Source of the DNA: Guyanagaster necrorhizus
Taxonomy: Eukaryota > Basidiomycota > Agaricomycetes > Agaricales > Physalacriaceae
Assembly (NCBI RefSeq): GCF_019112545.1
Contig: NW_025064884.1
Location: 186,001 to 250,000, forward strand
Length of the DNA: 64,000 nt
Direction: 5' to 3'
Under the pieces are notes generated by a model, which searched no databases, was not told the origin of the DNA, and worked only from the letters and a program-made list of their open reading frames with translations. The stretch's first letter is position 1. Every line of letters starts with the position of its first letter. The position numbers and the translations under genes were made by a program. Positions 24,913 through 36,109 of this stretch are shown in pieces.

Positions 24913-26150
24913 ATGGAAAATCATTTGGGCGCTGTAGTTCTCGAATCGGATACCGAGGTCGTCTATGTGGAATATGACAGTCCCTTTCAGCTTCCACCTC
25001 CGCCTTCCGATGAATGGACTCGTTTCGTTTGCATAAGTGATACCCATTCGCATACCTTTGACGTCCCATGGGGGGACGTTCTCATTCATAGTGGTGATCT
25101 CACTAATACGGGCACCTTGAAAGAATTCGAGAAGACCATGGAGTGGATCCGCTCTTTGCCTCACAGGACAAAGGTGTGAGTGCCACTCGGCGGTTCTCAC
25201 TGCTTCCCCCCCTCACTCATGTCACGGAAGTATTATTGCAGGAAATCATGATCTTACTCTTGACCGGCATGATGACTGGTATGAGAGAAACTATCAGGGT
25301 TGGCACATGAAGCCGGAGGTGGGTTTATATCACCACGCCAATTTTTCAATCTGACCCTTTCAGAATCTCAAACCCATCTTCGAGCTTCTCAAAGGCCCTA
25401 AAGCGACGGAAGCAGGGATTTTTTACCTGCAAGACGAGTCACACATTTTCCAAGCAAAAGATGGTGGAAGAGCCTGGAGTGTCTATGGATCTCCCGTTAG
25501 TTGTTTATCTTCTTCCAATTCGACTTCGTGTCTCTGATAACACTCAAGTGGTCTCCAGAGTTCTGCGATTGGGCCTTCAACTATGATCGCCGAGATGGAA
25601 AACGTGATCCCGGTTTCTTCTTTATCTCTAGCAAACCGACGTTCTTTCTCTAGGCTTGATATCGCAGTTTCCCAAGACTGACATCTTGCAGGCGTCTTAT
25701 CTGTTCCTTATGATTCGTAATATTTACCATGCTTGCAGACTTACTCATGGGCCTCCTCTGGGAATCTTCGATCTCACAAGCAGCTGTATTCGTGCAGGAT
25801 GCCGGGATCTCACCAATCGACTGCCTTACCTTCGACCACGGATTCACCTTTTTGGCCACATACATGAAGGACATGGCGCGTACGTGCATGAATGGTCTTC
25901 CGGATCTACAGAGACGCCTGATGTTCAACCTGAGAACGATTTGGAAGGAGAATATATTGACGATGCTGACGATTACATGGATGATGGCGTGGACCTTCCT
26001 GAACCATATAATCTTTCTAAGGGTGGAGATCGTACGGTATTTGTTAATGCGGCGAACTGGCCCATGGGGAGACATTCGTGGGGACCAAAGGGAAGAACTC
26101 CTTTTGGGGGACCTGGGTTTAGACCGATAGTGGTGGATTTGAAAGACTAG
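24913..26150 (+). CDS. Calcineurin-like metallophosphoesterase (MPPED type)
   Basis: A cytosolic metal-dependent phosphoesterase; the natural substrate is unknown. ATG 24913 begins MENHLGAVVLESDTEVVYVE. The metal-binding motifs are visible in order: CISDTHSHT (DxH), GDVLIHSGDLTN (GDxxDxG-like), then after an intron IIAGNHDLTLD (GNHD), TDILQ/THGPP after another intron, and LFGHIHEGHG (GHxH). The C-terminus carries an acidic insertion followed by NAANWPMGRHSWG and ends PIVVDLKD at TAG 26148-26150. About four introns. The motif set and short length match MPPED1/2-like proteins found throughout Agaricomycetes. Confidence 0.85.
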
Positions 26151-26262
26151 AGAAAATGTGTACTTAATATTCTATGAATTTGCAATTCGTAATGCCTCGG
26201 ACCGGTTTCTCCGTGGTCCGAATAAGCCGACGGATGCTTAACCTTTCCTCCACCATGTATCC

Positions 26263-27022
26263 ATGTATACGTACCTTCTTTCCTGCCTGCCTAGACATCG
26301 ATGTCCAGCCATAGCACTTCTTCGATACTTGTCAAGTGCAACAGGTCGGCAGAGAGCAACTGGACATGGTCAAAACCTGTCCGCTCGATACGCACGCTTA
26401 GAAAAATCGCTTCGTCAGAAACAGACCTTACAGGGAGATCTGGACGAACTATCGGGTTCATTGCTTATCGTAGCAGAGAAAACTGGGAAGAAGAAGCAAC
26501 AGAACACTTTTAGAGGATTAGTTGTACCAGAGCTACCGCGAGCTCCCGAATCGGATGGTGCGTGCGTTTACGGGCCTTATGTCGTGTCTAATCTGCATCC
26601 ATTTAGAGTGCTGTATGTCAGGCTGTGCCATCTGTGTATACGACCTTTACGAGGAATCCATGATGGCGTACAAGAAGAATGTCGTTGCATTAAGAAATAC
26701 CCTCCTCAGTATGGGGGTTCCCGAACACGAGTGGCCTCCGAGCATCATCATGTTGCCTACAGAGAACGTAGAGAGAAAGAGTAACGTGGCGTTGAGCGTG
26801 TTTGAAGAGATGGAAAGGGCATTAAAGGAAAAGCAGAAATCCTCAGCTGCTTTTCGTCAGTTGGTGTCTTTCCTTTTTCCATTGGCTGGCCCGCTGACGT
26901 ATCCTTTAGGACCTCCTGATATGGCTGCGCGTAGACCGCCATTTGCGTCCCGTTCCATGAAGAATATCCTGACTTCTGACGTTGTTGAAGGTATCAGATG
27001 GATACTCTTCAGCAACAGGTAG
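26263..27022 (+). CDS. Oxidoreductase-like domain protein (OXLD1-like)
   Basis: ATG 26263 begins MYTYLLSCLPRHRCPAIALL, an Arg-containing N-terminus that looks like a mitochondrial targeting sequence. After splicing intron 26558-26606 the protein reads ESDECCMSGCAICVYDLYEE, the Cys-rich core of the Oxidored-like family (PF09791), whose biochemical role is unknown. A helical stretch follows (VFEEMERALKEKQKSSAAF). Bases 26856-26909 can be read either as exon or as a 54-base intron with good ends and no in-frame stop; splicing gives AAFRPPDMAARRPP. Stop is TGA/TAG-type at 27020-27022. Product is 236 or 218 residues. Confidence 0.78.
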
Positions 27023-27233
27023 AGATATCTTGGTCGCGGAACAAACTATGGGACGAGATTTACGTTGAATAGCAATTTTCGAGTCTGTTTAGGGTGCAAG
27101 GATGTCGATGGTCGTGGTCATCTTTTGCCGAGTCCTTGTGATTCAGCAAAGGTCACGCTCTGAGAGCGTGAAGATATATTCGAATTCACGCGTGTGTAGC
27201 AGAGTATAGATATTGCAATGTAGAGGTAGGGAG

Positions 27234-27269
27234 TACTTGCTCTAGTACTTGCTCTGCTACTTGCTTTAG
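27234..27269. repeat. Three tandem 12-bp units upstream of CSN5
   Basis: Three near-identical 12-base units (TACTTGCTCTAG, TACTTGCTCTGC, TACTTGCTTTAG) start at 27234, 27246 and 27258, about 70-105 bases before the CSN5 start codon. They could be clustered binding sites or simple slippage. Confidence 0.6.
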
Positions 27270-27337
27270 ACGTGGTCAGAAACGAGTTGTCACGCGTGTG
27301 ACACTCCTGCTCCCTTCATCGTTCATGTCCTTCTGCC

Positions 27338-28776
27338 ATGTCGTCGTCGAGAACGGCGCTGAAGACATTCTCTCTAACGAACAGCATTCTGGAGATATCA
27401 CCTCAGGATTCAATATACAAGTTTGATGCTGACGAAGCTAGGCGGATTGACCAAGAGTCGCCCTGGTCGAAAGAGTATGCCTAACTTTTTTGCCGTATCG
27501 ATCTCTCATTAAGCGACATGCAGCCCCCATTTCTTCAAGTCGTGCAAGATTTCGGCTGTAGCATTAATAAAAATGGCACGTTTTCTGTCATACGATCCTA
27601 CTATCACTGCTGAAAACTCCTGCAGGTCATACATGCACGCTCCGGTGTGCCACACGAGATTATGGGGCTAATGCAAGGCAAAGTTGTCGGGAACTCAATT
27701 GTCATCATGGACTCCTTTGCGTTGCCAGTGCAGGGCACAGAAACGCGTGTCAACGCAGCTAACGAAGCTAATGAGTACATGGTAGAGTATACAGAGGGCA
27801 GCAGCAAGGTGCGTATCATATTAGATCGGTGATTACATCGTCTTACACAGAATAGGCTCAGAGACCTGAGCATGCCATTGGATGGTATCATTCTCATCCA
27901 GGTTATGGATGTTGGCTGTCGGGTATCGACGTCAATACTCAGATGAACAACCAGAAGTATCAAGATCCTTTCGTTGCTGTCGTTGTAAGTCTAGTGATCA
28001 TATTGCTGACTCTATCTTATAATTTTCTACGGCAGATTGACCCGAACCGAACAATTTCTGCCGGCAAAGTGGATATTGGTGCATTCCGCACATATCCCGA
28101 AAACTACAAACCCGCAAACACCAGCTCGTCCGAATATCAATCTATCCCCTTGAGCAAGATTGAAGATTTTGGCGTACATGCAAATCAATACTACCAGATA
28201 GACGTGGAAATATTCAAGTCGACATTAGATAACGAGTTGCTGGGATTGCTGTGGAACAAGTACTGGGTAAATACATTGAGCCAGAGCCCTCTGATCTCGG
28301 TATGAACTTCCCCGCATGCTGTAAATTCATCTTTTCGGACCTCCATTCAACAGAATCGGGCATATGCTGTCTCACAGCTATCGGATTTGCACCAGAAGTT
28401 GTCTAAAGCCCAAACTTCTGTCACCAGCACGCGTGCGCCCATTCCCGTCATGCGAGACAAGGAGGGCAGTGCAAGCAAGGTAAACTATCTTCGTGAGTGG
28501 TTGCCGTATTTCACTGAGATTATCACAGAAAGAGAAAGAAGAGAAGAAGAAAGAAGACAACCAGCTCGCTAAGAGTGTCAAAGACAGGTACGAACGCGCG
28601 CGATTTGAAAGTCCTATCGCTAATTTCTTTACAGCACGAAGATCGCTGTCGAGGCTCAGCACGGGTTGATTGCGCAAGTGATAAAAGACATCATATTTTC
28701 CATGAGACCAAAGGCTGGAGATGCTTCAACAGCCCAGCTGTCTGACGCCACAGATACAGCTATGTCAATTAGTTGA
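27338..28776 (+). CDS. CSN5: COP9 signalosome catalytic subunit 5 (JAMM deneddylase)
   Basis: Zinc isopeptidase that removes Nedd8 from cullins in the COP9 signalosome, in nucleus and cytosol. ATG 27338 begins [19 protein letters not shown]. Conserved segments are [38 protein letters not shown], and the JAMM motif [17 protein letters not shown] (zinc-binding HxH and D, Ser). It continues [20 protein letters not shown] and a C-terminal helical region ending AMSIS (stop 28774-28776). About 360 residues, normal for Csn5. The intron between KM and VIHARSG (27576-27625) only works with a GC donor (GCACGT). The gene is convergent with the copper transporter, 174 bases away. Confidence 0.94.
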
Positions 28777-28950
28777 TAGTTCTTTTCAATGCCACTGTTC
28801 TTGTAACTCGCGTTGTATTTTTAGTATTGCATTCAATGAAAGACCTGAACGAAGGGCAGACTGCTCCAGAAAGAGGAAAAGGCCTAAATTTGAAAGTTAC
28901 TACGCGTAATTGTTTCGTTACTGTAATCTATAATTCTACAAGGCTGCTTC

Positions 28951-29640
28951 CTAGCAACATTCCTTGCCCCCTTCACTTTGAGAGCCCCCGCCAGGCATAT
29001 CACGACCAGAGATGAAGTATCCTACGAATGTAGCAACCTATAACAATGTCAGCGTTCTATCATAGTTGGTATCCTAAGGGTGCTCACAAATATAACCAAG
29101 AGAATACCACCGTTGTAGTACATGGCCAGCAACATGAGCATGTAGCCGGCGCCAAATTGAACCGCGTGGAAGATACTACGAATAAGTTGTTGGCTGTGCG
29201 TCGGCCTATTCAGTATTTTTAAGGATGAGCGAGAAAAAAGTGCGGGACATAGAAGTACAAACCGAAATTCTCCGTTAGCACCACCAAAACGCATGATATC
29301 GGGTCCCGAAAGTCCTTTAATGCTGTCATGCGCGGCTGTTTCGACGCTGGCTCGAGAGTTTTTCCATTCCATGATAATGCGACGATCGTACTCCCTGGAG
29401 AGACGACGGAATGCTTCCAGGACGACAACCCAAACAAAAACGCCGATCAAGCTCCCAACGTAGGCACCTGCAAACATATTTCTTGAGCGGAACTGCTTAC
29501 AAGTCAAGGTCGAATGTGCCCGCACCTACAGTTCTGATGTGCCATTGACTTGAGATGAAGCAAGCATCTACAGTAGTCCAATTCCACAGCATAGAAATTG
29601 TGCAGGACGAGGATGACGAAGAACTCGATCCCATGTCCAT
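28951..29640 (-). CDS. Ctr-type copper transporter (short, Ctr2-like)
   Basis: A trimeric Cu(I) channel. ATG 29640 begins MDMGSSSSSSSSCTISMLWN, so only one Met-rich motif (MDM) precedes the first helix. Then SSQWHIRTVGAYVGSLIGVF (TM1, formed across an intron), a cytosolic loop with basic residues, and TM2 FGAGYMLMLLAMYYNGG, which holds the MxxxM copper-path motif and runs into TM3 LVIFVATFVGYFISG. The C-terminus ends GGKECC (stop 28951-28953), giving a terminal Cys pair that binds copper. The short Met-poor N-terminus suggests the low-affinity or vacuolar class, an inference. Confidence 0.88.
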
Positions 29641-30048
29641 CCTTGGGAGTAGATACATTTGAACTTGACGTAGCACAAGGAAAGACAAGGGCAAGTATGC
29701 TCTATTTATTTCCATGGAATTTACATGCTACGGAAAAATCCGACTCATTCCCGATGCCAAAACCACGATTCCATCGGAGTCAGACGTGTATTTGTCGACC
29801 AAATTTGCAAGAGCTGAGACGCCAAGCAGTCTAGTATACGGCCCTAATCATTTGCCTAGCTGTCGGACAAGGCTGGAACAGTTGCAATCAAGCCAAATGA
29901 AGAAATCTAGACCGTAACTGTGATCAAGAGCGGCTAAAAGAATAACCGATACTGTCAGAGTAAATGACGAAGGAGGCGACAACCACGATAGAGAATAGCA
30001 ACGGCTGCAAACTAGAGAGCCCTGGCAATGTCCAGCACGGTGATATGC

Positions 30049-30377
30049 TCCGAATGGCTGCGGAAAGTTGATGGGGTGAGTTCTTGACGGAGAGGGGCAC
30101 AGACGGAGAGGGGCACACGAGGTGGGTCATGCGTAAGGGCGGCGTAGCTCAACGCATGGAGACGAAGTCGAGCTAGCCAGGGATGAGCAAGATGATATCG
30201 AGAACACTACGATTTGTTCCGAATGCCTGCGGAAAGAGGGGGTGAGGGTCCCCGTATCGACAAAGGGAGGTTCAACGAGGTTGGTCATACGAAAGGGCGA
30301 CCATCGCTCAACGCACGGAGTTGAAGGTAGATGAAGTCGAGCTAGCCAGGAATGAGCAAGCTGGTATCGAGATCGAT
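30049..30377. repeat. Two imperfect tandem copies of a ~169-bp unit
   Basis: Copy 1 starts at 30049 and copy 2 at 30218, each opening with TCCGAATG(G/C)CTGCGGAAAG. They share a GAGGTTGGTCAT-type segment, the run GCTCAACGCA, and the end GTCGAGCTAGCCAGG(G/A)ATGAGCAAG. Small indels separate the copies. Reading frames on either strand are broken in copy 1, so coding is unlikely. The unit is not recognisably a transposon: no terminal repeats or target duplication are visible. Confidence 0.75.
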
Positions 30378-30615
30378 TACGACATACCTGGAGCCTGACA
30401 CGCGATGAACGGCCGACAATTCTTCTTGCATTGTTAAGAAAAAGCATACCAAGGAATGCAGCAAGGGTGGGTCACAGATCTGGTACCTCATGGAACTTGT
30501 GGAAGCTCGCAGTACTGAAAATGGTCAGAGATGAGCACCATGGCCCTGAGAGACGAAGGCAATGAAGGGAAGGGAATTGAGGGGAGAGAAAGGACAACAG
30601 TAGCGGAAGGAAAAA

Positions 30616-30699
30616 AAGAGGCGCAAATGCCTCTTCGCACCTTTATATAGTCCAGCATCTTGCTCGGCAAAGGCCGGCGGCCGAGGCGTTTCCGCCTCG
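30616..30699 (-). promoter_or_regulatory. TATA-type promoter flanked by two hairpin inverted repeats
   Basis: On the minus strand CTATATAAAG (30641-30650) is followed by a long pyrimidine-rich tract and an ATG in good context at 30541 that opens only a 17-codon frame. Two perfect 7-bp inverted repeats flank the TATA box: CGAGGCG-N4-CGCCTCG (30682-30699) and AAGAGGC-N6-GCCTCTT (30616-30635). They share a GAGGC core. Transcription would run into the 169-bp repeats. The remainder of 29641-30836 has no supportable gene. Confidence 0.5.
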
Positions 30700-30836
30700 C
30701 TTGCTTTTGCGATTTGCTGTTCAAGAATTGCATCATTCGGCAACTCGGCAAGTCCTGATGCTTTTTAGGGAAAAAATCATGGCTAAAAATGAAAAATGTT
30801 CAGAATGCATTGCGTGGGCGTTGGTCTCTATTCTTC

Positions 30837-31883
30837 ATGTCAAAACAGAAATCCGACGTCAAAGTTCTCAAAGGCCAAGAAGGTGCTATTTTCTGTGAAA
30901 ATTCTACACTGGCAGGCTGAATGTGCCACCCTCAGCCGAAGACAAGGTCCTGGAATATGTCAAACGCGTAAGACGTCTCTTTTGCTACCATTCGTATCGA
31001 TGCTAAACCGTCTTTTTGTAGATGAATCGACCGTATGGTGCTGTGGACGTTGCCGCAAACCTCAAAGGGGCCGTTCCGAAGGCCGCTACGCAGAAGATTC
31101 TAGTAAGTCTGGCAGAAAAGGGTGCGCTAGTGCAGAAGACATATGGTACGAGCGTTCCGTCCCAGAACACCATATTGATCCTCTTGCAGGAAAAACTACG
31201 TTCTTCGTAGCGAATCAAGCCAAGCTTGAGACGGTGCCAGCAGAGAAAATCGCTCTTTTTGAAGAAGAGCATAAGCGCATCGATGATGAGAATAAGCTAC
31301 TGTTATCTGAAATCAAATCTGCAAGTAACGGTGAGCCTGATTTGCGCATATATGCCGGTTCTTGTCTTCATGTCTGCTGTCAACAGAGCTATCAAAGATC
31401 AAAAGCATGCCCTCTGACGCAGAACTGAACACTCAGATTGCTGAGCTCATGCAAGTGGTAAAGCCCCACCCTTATCGCCTGACAATCTGCACCTTTTCGT
31501 GGCTGGACTGCGGTACTAACTGTAAATCTCTGATACGCAGATAGCGAAGAAGCAGGCTACACTTCAACCTTTACGATCCGGTAGCCCCCTAGTGTCCGCC
31601 GAAGACCTTGCTCTAGTAGACGCAGAGTGGATCAAATGGCGAACGGAATGGGCGCGCCGACGCAAAATTTTCACCAAGTGAGTCGAGTAGCTCCGTAGCC
31701 GCGATGCTGACGACTGGGGCTAGCTTCTGGCAACTTACGACAGACGTACTTGCGCCCCAAGATGCAACGGAACTCTCGGAAGAGCTCGGTATTGAACTGG
31801 ACGCGCCTGAACACGCGGCGCTGGAACGCAGCATGCTATGCAAGAATGTGAACATTAAGAATCCGTTGAAGAGGAAACGATAG
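30837..31883 (+). CDS. HOP2: Meiotic recombination protein Hop2 (PSMC3IP/TBPIP)
   Basis: Works with Mnd1 to help Dmc1/Rad51 strand invasion in meiotic nuclei. ATG 30837 begins MSKQKSDVKVLKGQE; splicing 30883-30935 gives QEAEDKVLEYVKR, then MNRPYGAVDVAANLKGAVPK, the winged-helix DNA-binding start of the family. It continues AATQKILVSLAEKGALVQKT and FFVANQAKLETVPAEKI, then a long coiled coil (ELSKIKSMPSDAELNTQIAE), and ends NVNIKNPLKRKR (TAG 31881-31883). About 240 residues over roughly seven exons, matching known Hop2 length. Every join is supported by family motifs. Confidence 0.92.
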
Positions 31884-32292
31884 TGTTGCGCAATTGTCTC
31901 TGGTCTGGTTCGCTCTGCTTTGGTTGTATCTGGAACTTGTGCTTGGAACCGTGCTGCGGTTGTACTCAGTATTGTATTAATAACATTATTCTGCTTGAAG
32001 ACCGCACATAACCCAGTAAGGGGATCGATGTACACAGAATTAACTGAGGAGAGACGAGTAAGGTACACGGGCCGTAATGGCGATGTCGTAATCCACTGTG
32101 GCGATCGCCTTCTGAGAATAACAAGGCCAACGCGGTCAAGGTTGTCACCGACAAGAGGCTGTGAATCCAATCTTGACTTGCTGCTTCTTCCTCAACATTT
32201 TGCGTTATCCACATTCATAAGGCCTCAAGCCATCCTCCTTGTCCCATTCATCTTTTTCTTTATCTTTTTTCTACCTTCTCCTTCCTACTTCC

Positions 32293-33375
32293 ATGACCTC
32301 CCAAAATCCTGTACGTACCCACTTCTATTCCCGCCCTTTTTGTCCCAGCCTTTTCCTCTTTTCCACCTCTTTTCTCCGACCTTGCTGACCGTTCTGCGTT
32401 GCTTCAGATACGCAGGAAACTTGTCATCGTCGGCGACGGCACGTAATCGCAGCAGCTGCGCCCACACCGTCCTAAACGTTTCTCTTCCAGGTGCTTGTGG
32501 AAAGACATCGCTTTTATGTTCTTTTGCTCTGGGAGAATTTCCGAAAGAATATGTATGTGTTGTCAACCTTTGCCTTATCCAAAGTGCTTACAAGTCTCAC
32601 TAGCAACCAAGTGGGCCCTCTGACATCATAGTTCGTCGCGCCCTGCTCATTGATACCCCCAGCCGTATTCGACAACTATGTTGCCGAGATTAGGCTCGAC
32701 GAGAAACCGGTTCAGCTGGCACTCTGGGATACTGCGTGCGTGTCTTTCTTTCAACCGAGAACAAACACCTGACCTATTCAACAGTGGACAAGAAGAATAC
32801 GAAGTGTGATGCTTCGCTCTTACTCGCTCATCCCCGCTTACAATTACCTAGCGTTTGCGGCCAATGTCATATTCCAAGTCACACGTTATACTGATTGCTT
32901 TCGCCCTGGATACTCCGGACTCGCTGGAGAATGTGGAAACCAAGGTTAGTTGAGACCAAAAGTCTTGCTCTGCCCTAACTGACAATGGCACTGTTGCCAG
33001 TGGATAGAGGAAGTGCGATCTATATGTGGTCCGACCATTCCTGTCATATTGGTGGGATGCAAAGCCGACCTCCGCCCATCCCCGGACCAGCCGACTCCAC
33101 CAGGTAGCTCTCGCACCTGGGTCACCAGAGAGCAGGGTGAACGTGTCGCTCATGCCATTGGTGCTCGCGCATACAAGGAATGTTCGGCCCTTAAGATTGA
33201 GGGTGTCGATGATGTATTCGAGACTGCCACTCGAGCCAGCATGCTAATGAGGGACGGTGTGCCGACTAATGGTCACGCCGGGACTACGGAAGGTCGGCAT
33301 CACAGGCGAAGGAGCAGCGGCAAGGGCGTGGACAAGGAGACGTCCAAGAGCTGGACCTGCTGCGTGGTGTGTTAA
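32293..33375 (+). CDS. RHO2: Rho-family small GTPase, Rho2-like
   Basis: A membrane-anchored GTPase for cell-wall and polarity control. ATG 32293 starts MTSQNP. Splicing yields G1 VIVGDGACGKTSLL, switch I EYQPTVFDNYVAEI, G3 LWDTAGQEEYERLRPMSYSK, VILIAFALDTPDSLENV, G4-like GCKADL and G5 ECSALKIEGVDDVFE. The end CCVVC is a prenylation box preceded by a second Cys, typical for prenyl plus palmitoyl. The intron in G1 (32439-32490) needs a GC donor. Switch I is completed only by a 7-base exon CAACCAA (32604-32610) between introns of 51 and 52 bases. GQEEYE lies on a 19-base exon (32785-32803). Rho2 assignment is from similarity to S. pombe Rho2. Confidence 0.9.
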
Positions 33376-34310
33376 ATTTGTTATGACCGCAGTCCACGAT
33401 CGTGGGTGTCTACGTCTATGTCATATGCTTCCTTATAATGTCGGGATTCCACACAAATGTAACGGACTATAGGATGTGGTCGACCCCCAGACGAGATTGG
33501 ATGTTTCTTCTTTCTTTACTTTCTTTTTACCCTCATATATAGTACTGTTTTCCGTCTTTTTAGATCACTATTGTTGCGCATCATGACCACATCGTTAACT
33601 TTTTGCATCCTTTATGTTCTCGCTTTCGTTAAGAAAGGACACGTTGTAAGAATACGTAAGAACAATTATTATTAGTTGACAAATTCTGGTACTCGTTTAG
33701 AAGCATCTTTTACCTAGAACCCTTCTCAAGTACGCTCACTGATCGTCACTAGGACCGCGCTATTTAATCAACGATTGAAGCAAGACATTAATGAAACTTT
33801 GGATCACACGCCAACCAACGGTCAAGTTGCAGTCTGTGCAGGGCCATTGGGCGGGATCTGTCGACGATTTGGCGACCCTTGGTGTATACCCTCCTCGTGT
33901 ATTCCATCACGGAGAGGTGATATCTCGGCGATTTTGACCATCGATATCATGGAGATGGGCTCGATATCATTTGCTCTTTACTCGGGACAACAGAAGGGAT
34001 ATCACCGACGGGATTTACTTAATATTCGCGGCAGTAAGGTTCTATGAATAATCCACCGCATGTCGCCCTTTTCGCAATGTTCTACCCAAGATGTTGGCCT
34101 TCCAGTTACGATTATAACTCAGATTTTCTTGGTCTGTCGCTAGTGAACCGTGCTGATATCTTCGAGATTTGATCATCAGATCATCGAAGTTGGTATGCCA
34201 AGCTACTAGTGCTGTTAGCAGTGTATTGTGATGCTGGGAAGACAGTTGTCTTATTAGCAACACCCTATCCACGTTGCCCCCCCCCCCTCACATTGGCTCA
34301 GATTATCACT
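33376..34310. other. Intergenic region ending in a poly-C run
   Basis: About 930 bases with no supportable gene: the 3' flank of the Rho gene and the promoter of the next membrane protein. A run of 11 C (34277-34287) sits 24 bases before that gene's ATG. Confidence 0.5.
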
Positions 34311-36109
34311 ATGTCCGACCTGGAGCTTCCTAGCCCGGTTCCCCATAAAACTCTGGGTGTTCTATTGATTGGGCTCACGATTTCGAGCTCGTGAGTTGGC
34401 TTTTCCTCGGCACCGTCTAATTGGTTTCGACTTTTTGTTTACAGGATATACGGGGTGACCTTCGCGCAGGCGGTTCAGTACTACCGACGATATTCATCGG
34501 ATTCAAAGGTCCTGAAGGTGTCTGTAAGTTTCAAAGTTCAAATTCCAGCAACCTCTTCGCTGACACTTAGTTGTTTAATAAAATGAGGTTGCTGTTGTGT
34601 GGTTCGTGTCGACGAGGTACACGCAATGAGGATCCTGGTGTTTACAGCGATTTCTAGGGCGCTAGAGACACTGAACCAAGGTCTGACTATGTTCTCGGTG
34701 TATCACTATCTAGTCAGGAATCGAGGGAACTTGGGGGCATTGTCATATACTGAATGGTGAATAGGCTCTATTTATCTCCTCCCTGTGGCTTCTTCATGCA
34801 TCTTGTATTATAGGTCGCTCGCCGTGAGTTTCCTGTGTACTCTTGAGGATACTCTAAACCCATAGGCTCTCAGGTACCTTCTGGGACCAATGTAAGTAGA
34901 GCAGGGCCAAGAATTTTAGAGATTTAAGCCGATATTGAACTGCTTTAATAGGCATTGGCAGCATCCATCATTCAATTGTTTGTGATCTTCTCCTTTTATC
35001 TGTACTCGATTGCTCAAGCGCACCTGGATAGCTTTTTTGCATATCGAGTGTATATCAGTATGTCCGCTCTTTCTCTGTATGCGTCCATGTCAAACTGGTG
35101 CCTGTCGTTCAGTGAGTGACAGAAATTTGTGTCTTACAGGATCAGTGGTATGGATGTCCTCCCGTGAAACTATTCTTGGTACTAACAGTTTGCATACAGT
35201 GCGCCATGTCGGTGGCTCAATGTGGTATGTCAAATTTATCTATTCCATGTACCTGATATACCACTCTCTTTCACAGCTGTGGCTTTCGGTGCGTGTTCTG
35301 TCTTTTTTCCATGTCCGAGTCAGTAGACTCATGAGAGCCTTCTCTATGTAGCTGTGATGGTACAGAGGTTAGTCGTCTGTTAGCTATGTTTACATGCCTG
35401 ACATACCACCCACGCTTTAGTCTAAGATTCCCCGCTGCCACTGACTACCATAGATTCGAGGTATGGTGTTTGTCTCATAGTATATCCATGTATGAAGTTA
35501 ATCATCCGTTAAACAGCATCTCGTTCCCCCGGCCTTTGCTATTACGGCTGCCACCGACGTTTTCATCACCGCCAGTCTATGCTATTACCTTCAAATTCGT
35601 AAAGCTAGACTTGAAAAGTAGGTTTGATGAACATTCAAGCACATTCAACCTACTGATCGCTTCATGATTACTAGGGCAGGTGGTGTCGTGAATCGTTTGA
35701 CTCTCTTGGCGATAAACAATGGCATTCTTTCGAGGCAGATCTTTCAGTTCTGGTTCAAGGCATCATAATTGATAGAAAGTTGGATACAGCGCCATAGCAT
35801 TAACCGCTTTCGTGTGTCAGCTAGCTGCATCGGATACGATGCTTCCTTTTGCGATGTGTTTCCTTCTCGGAAAAGGTATCGCCTTCCTCCCTGGGTCATG
35901 AATACGGAGTCTCATACATCACTTGCATCGCTAGCGTACACGAATACTCTCCTGTCCAGGTTTGTGCGTCCTTCTGTCAAGCTGGGCGCGCTCTGACAAC
36001 TTCTCCTAGCTTGAACTCAAGATCAAGCACAAGGGAGCGTCTGTCTCGACTGATACCCCTGGAAATACTGTCGAGCGATCAACATAATTTTGCCCGTGAC
36101 AAGGTTTGA
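34311..36109 (+). CDS. Seven-helix membrane protein, DUF6534-like
   Basis: A basidiomycete-expanded family of unknown function. ATG 34311 begins MSDLELPSPVPHKTLGVLLI. Spliced segments fit the family layout: LTISSSIYGVTFAQAVQYYR (first helix and YYxR motif), a WF-containing helix, HYLVRNRGN, ASIIQLFVIFSFYLY, then SFFAYRVYIS, AITAATDVFITASLCYYLQI, GGVVNRLTLLAINNGIL, and the C-terminal AYTNTLLSSLNSRSSTRERL (stop 36107-36109). The middle (34,830-35,450) is hard to resolve because several very short exons are possible. I cannot exclude that the gene is partly decayed there. About 330 residues expected. Confidence 0.65.

Noticed and set aside
31613..32170. Minus-strand open frame of 185 codons
   Set aside because: It overlaps the last exons of HOP2 antisense and contains no recognisable motif.
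34311..36109. Calling the DUF6534-like gene a pseudogene
   Set aside because: Both ends and several middle segments fit the family in frame; the difficult part is explained as well by very short exons.
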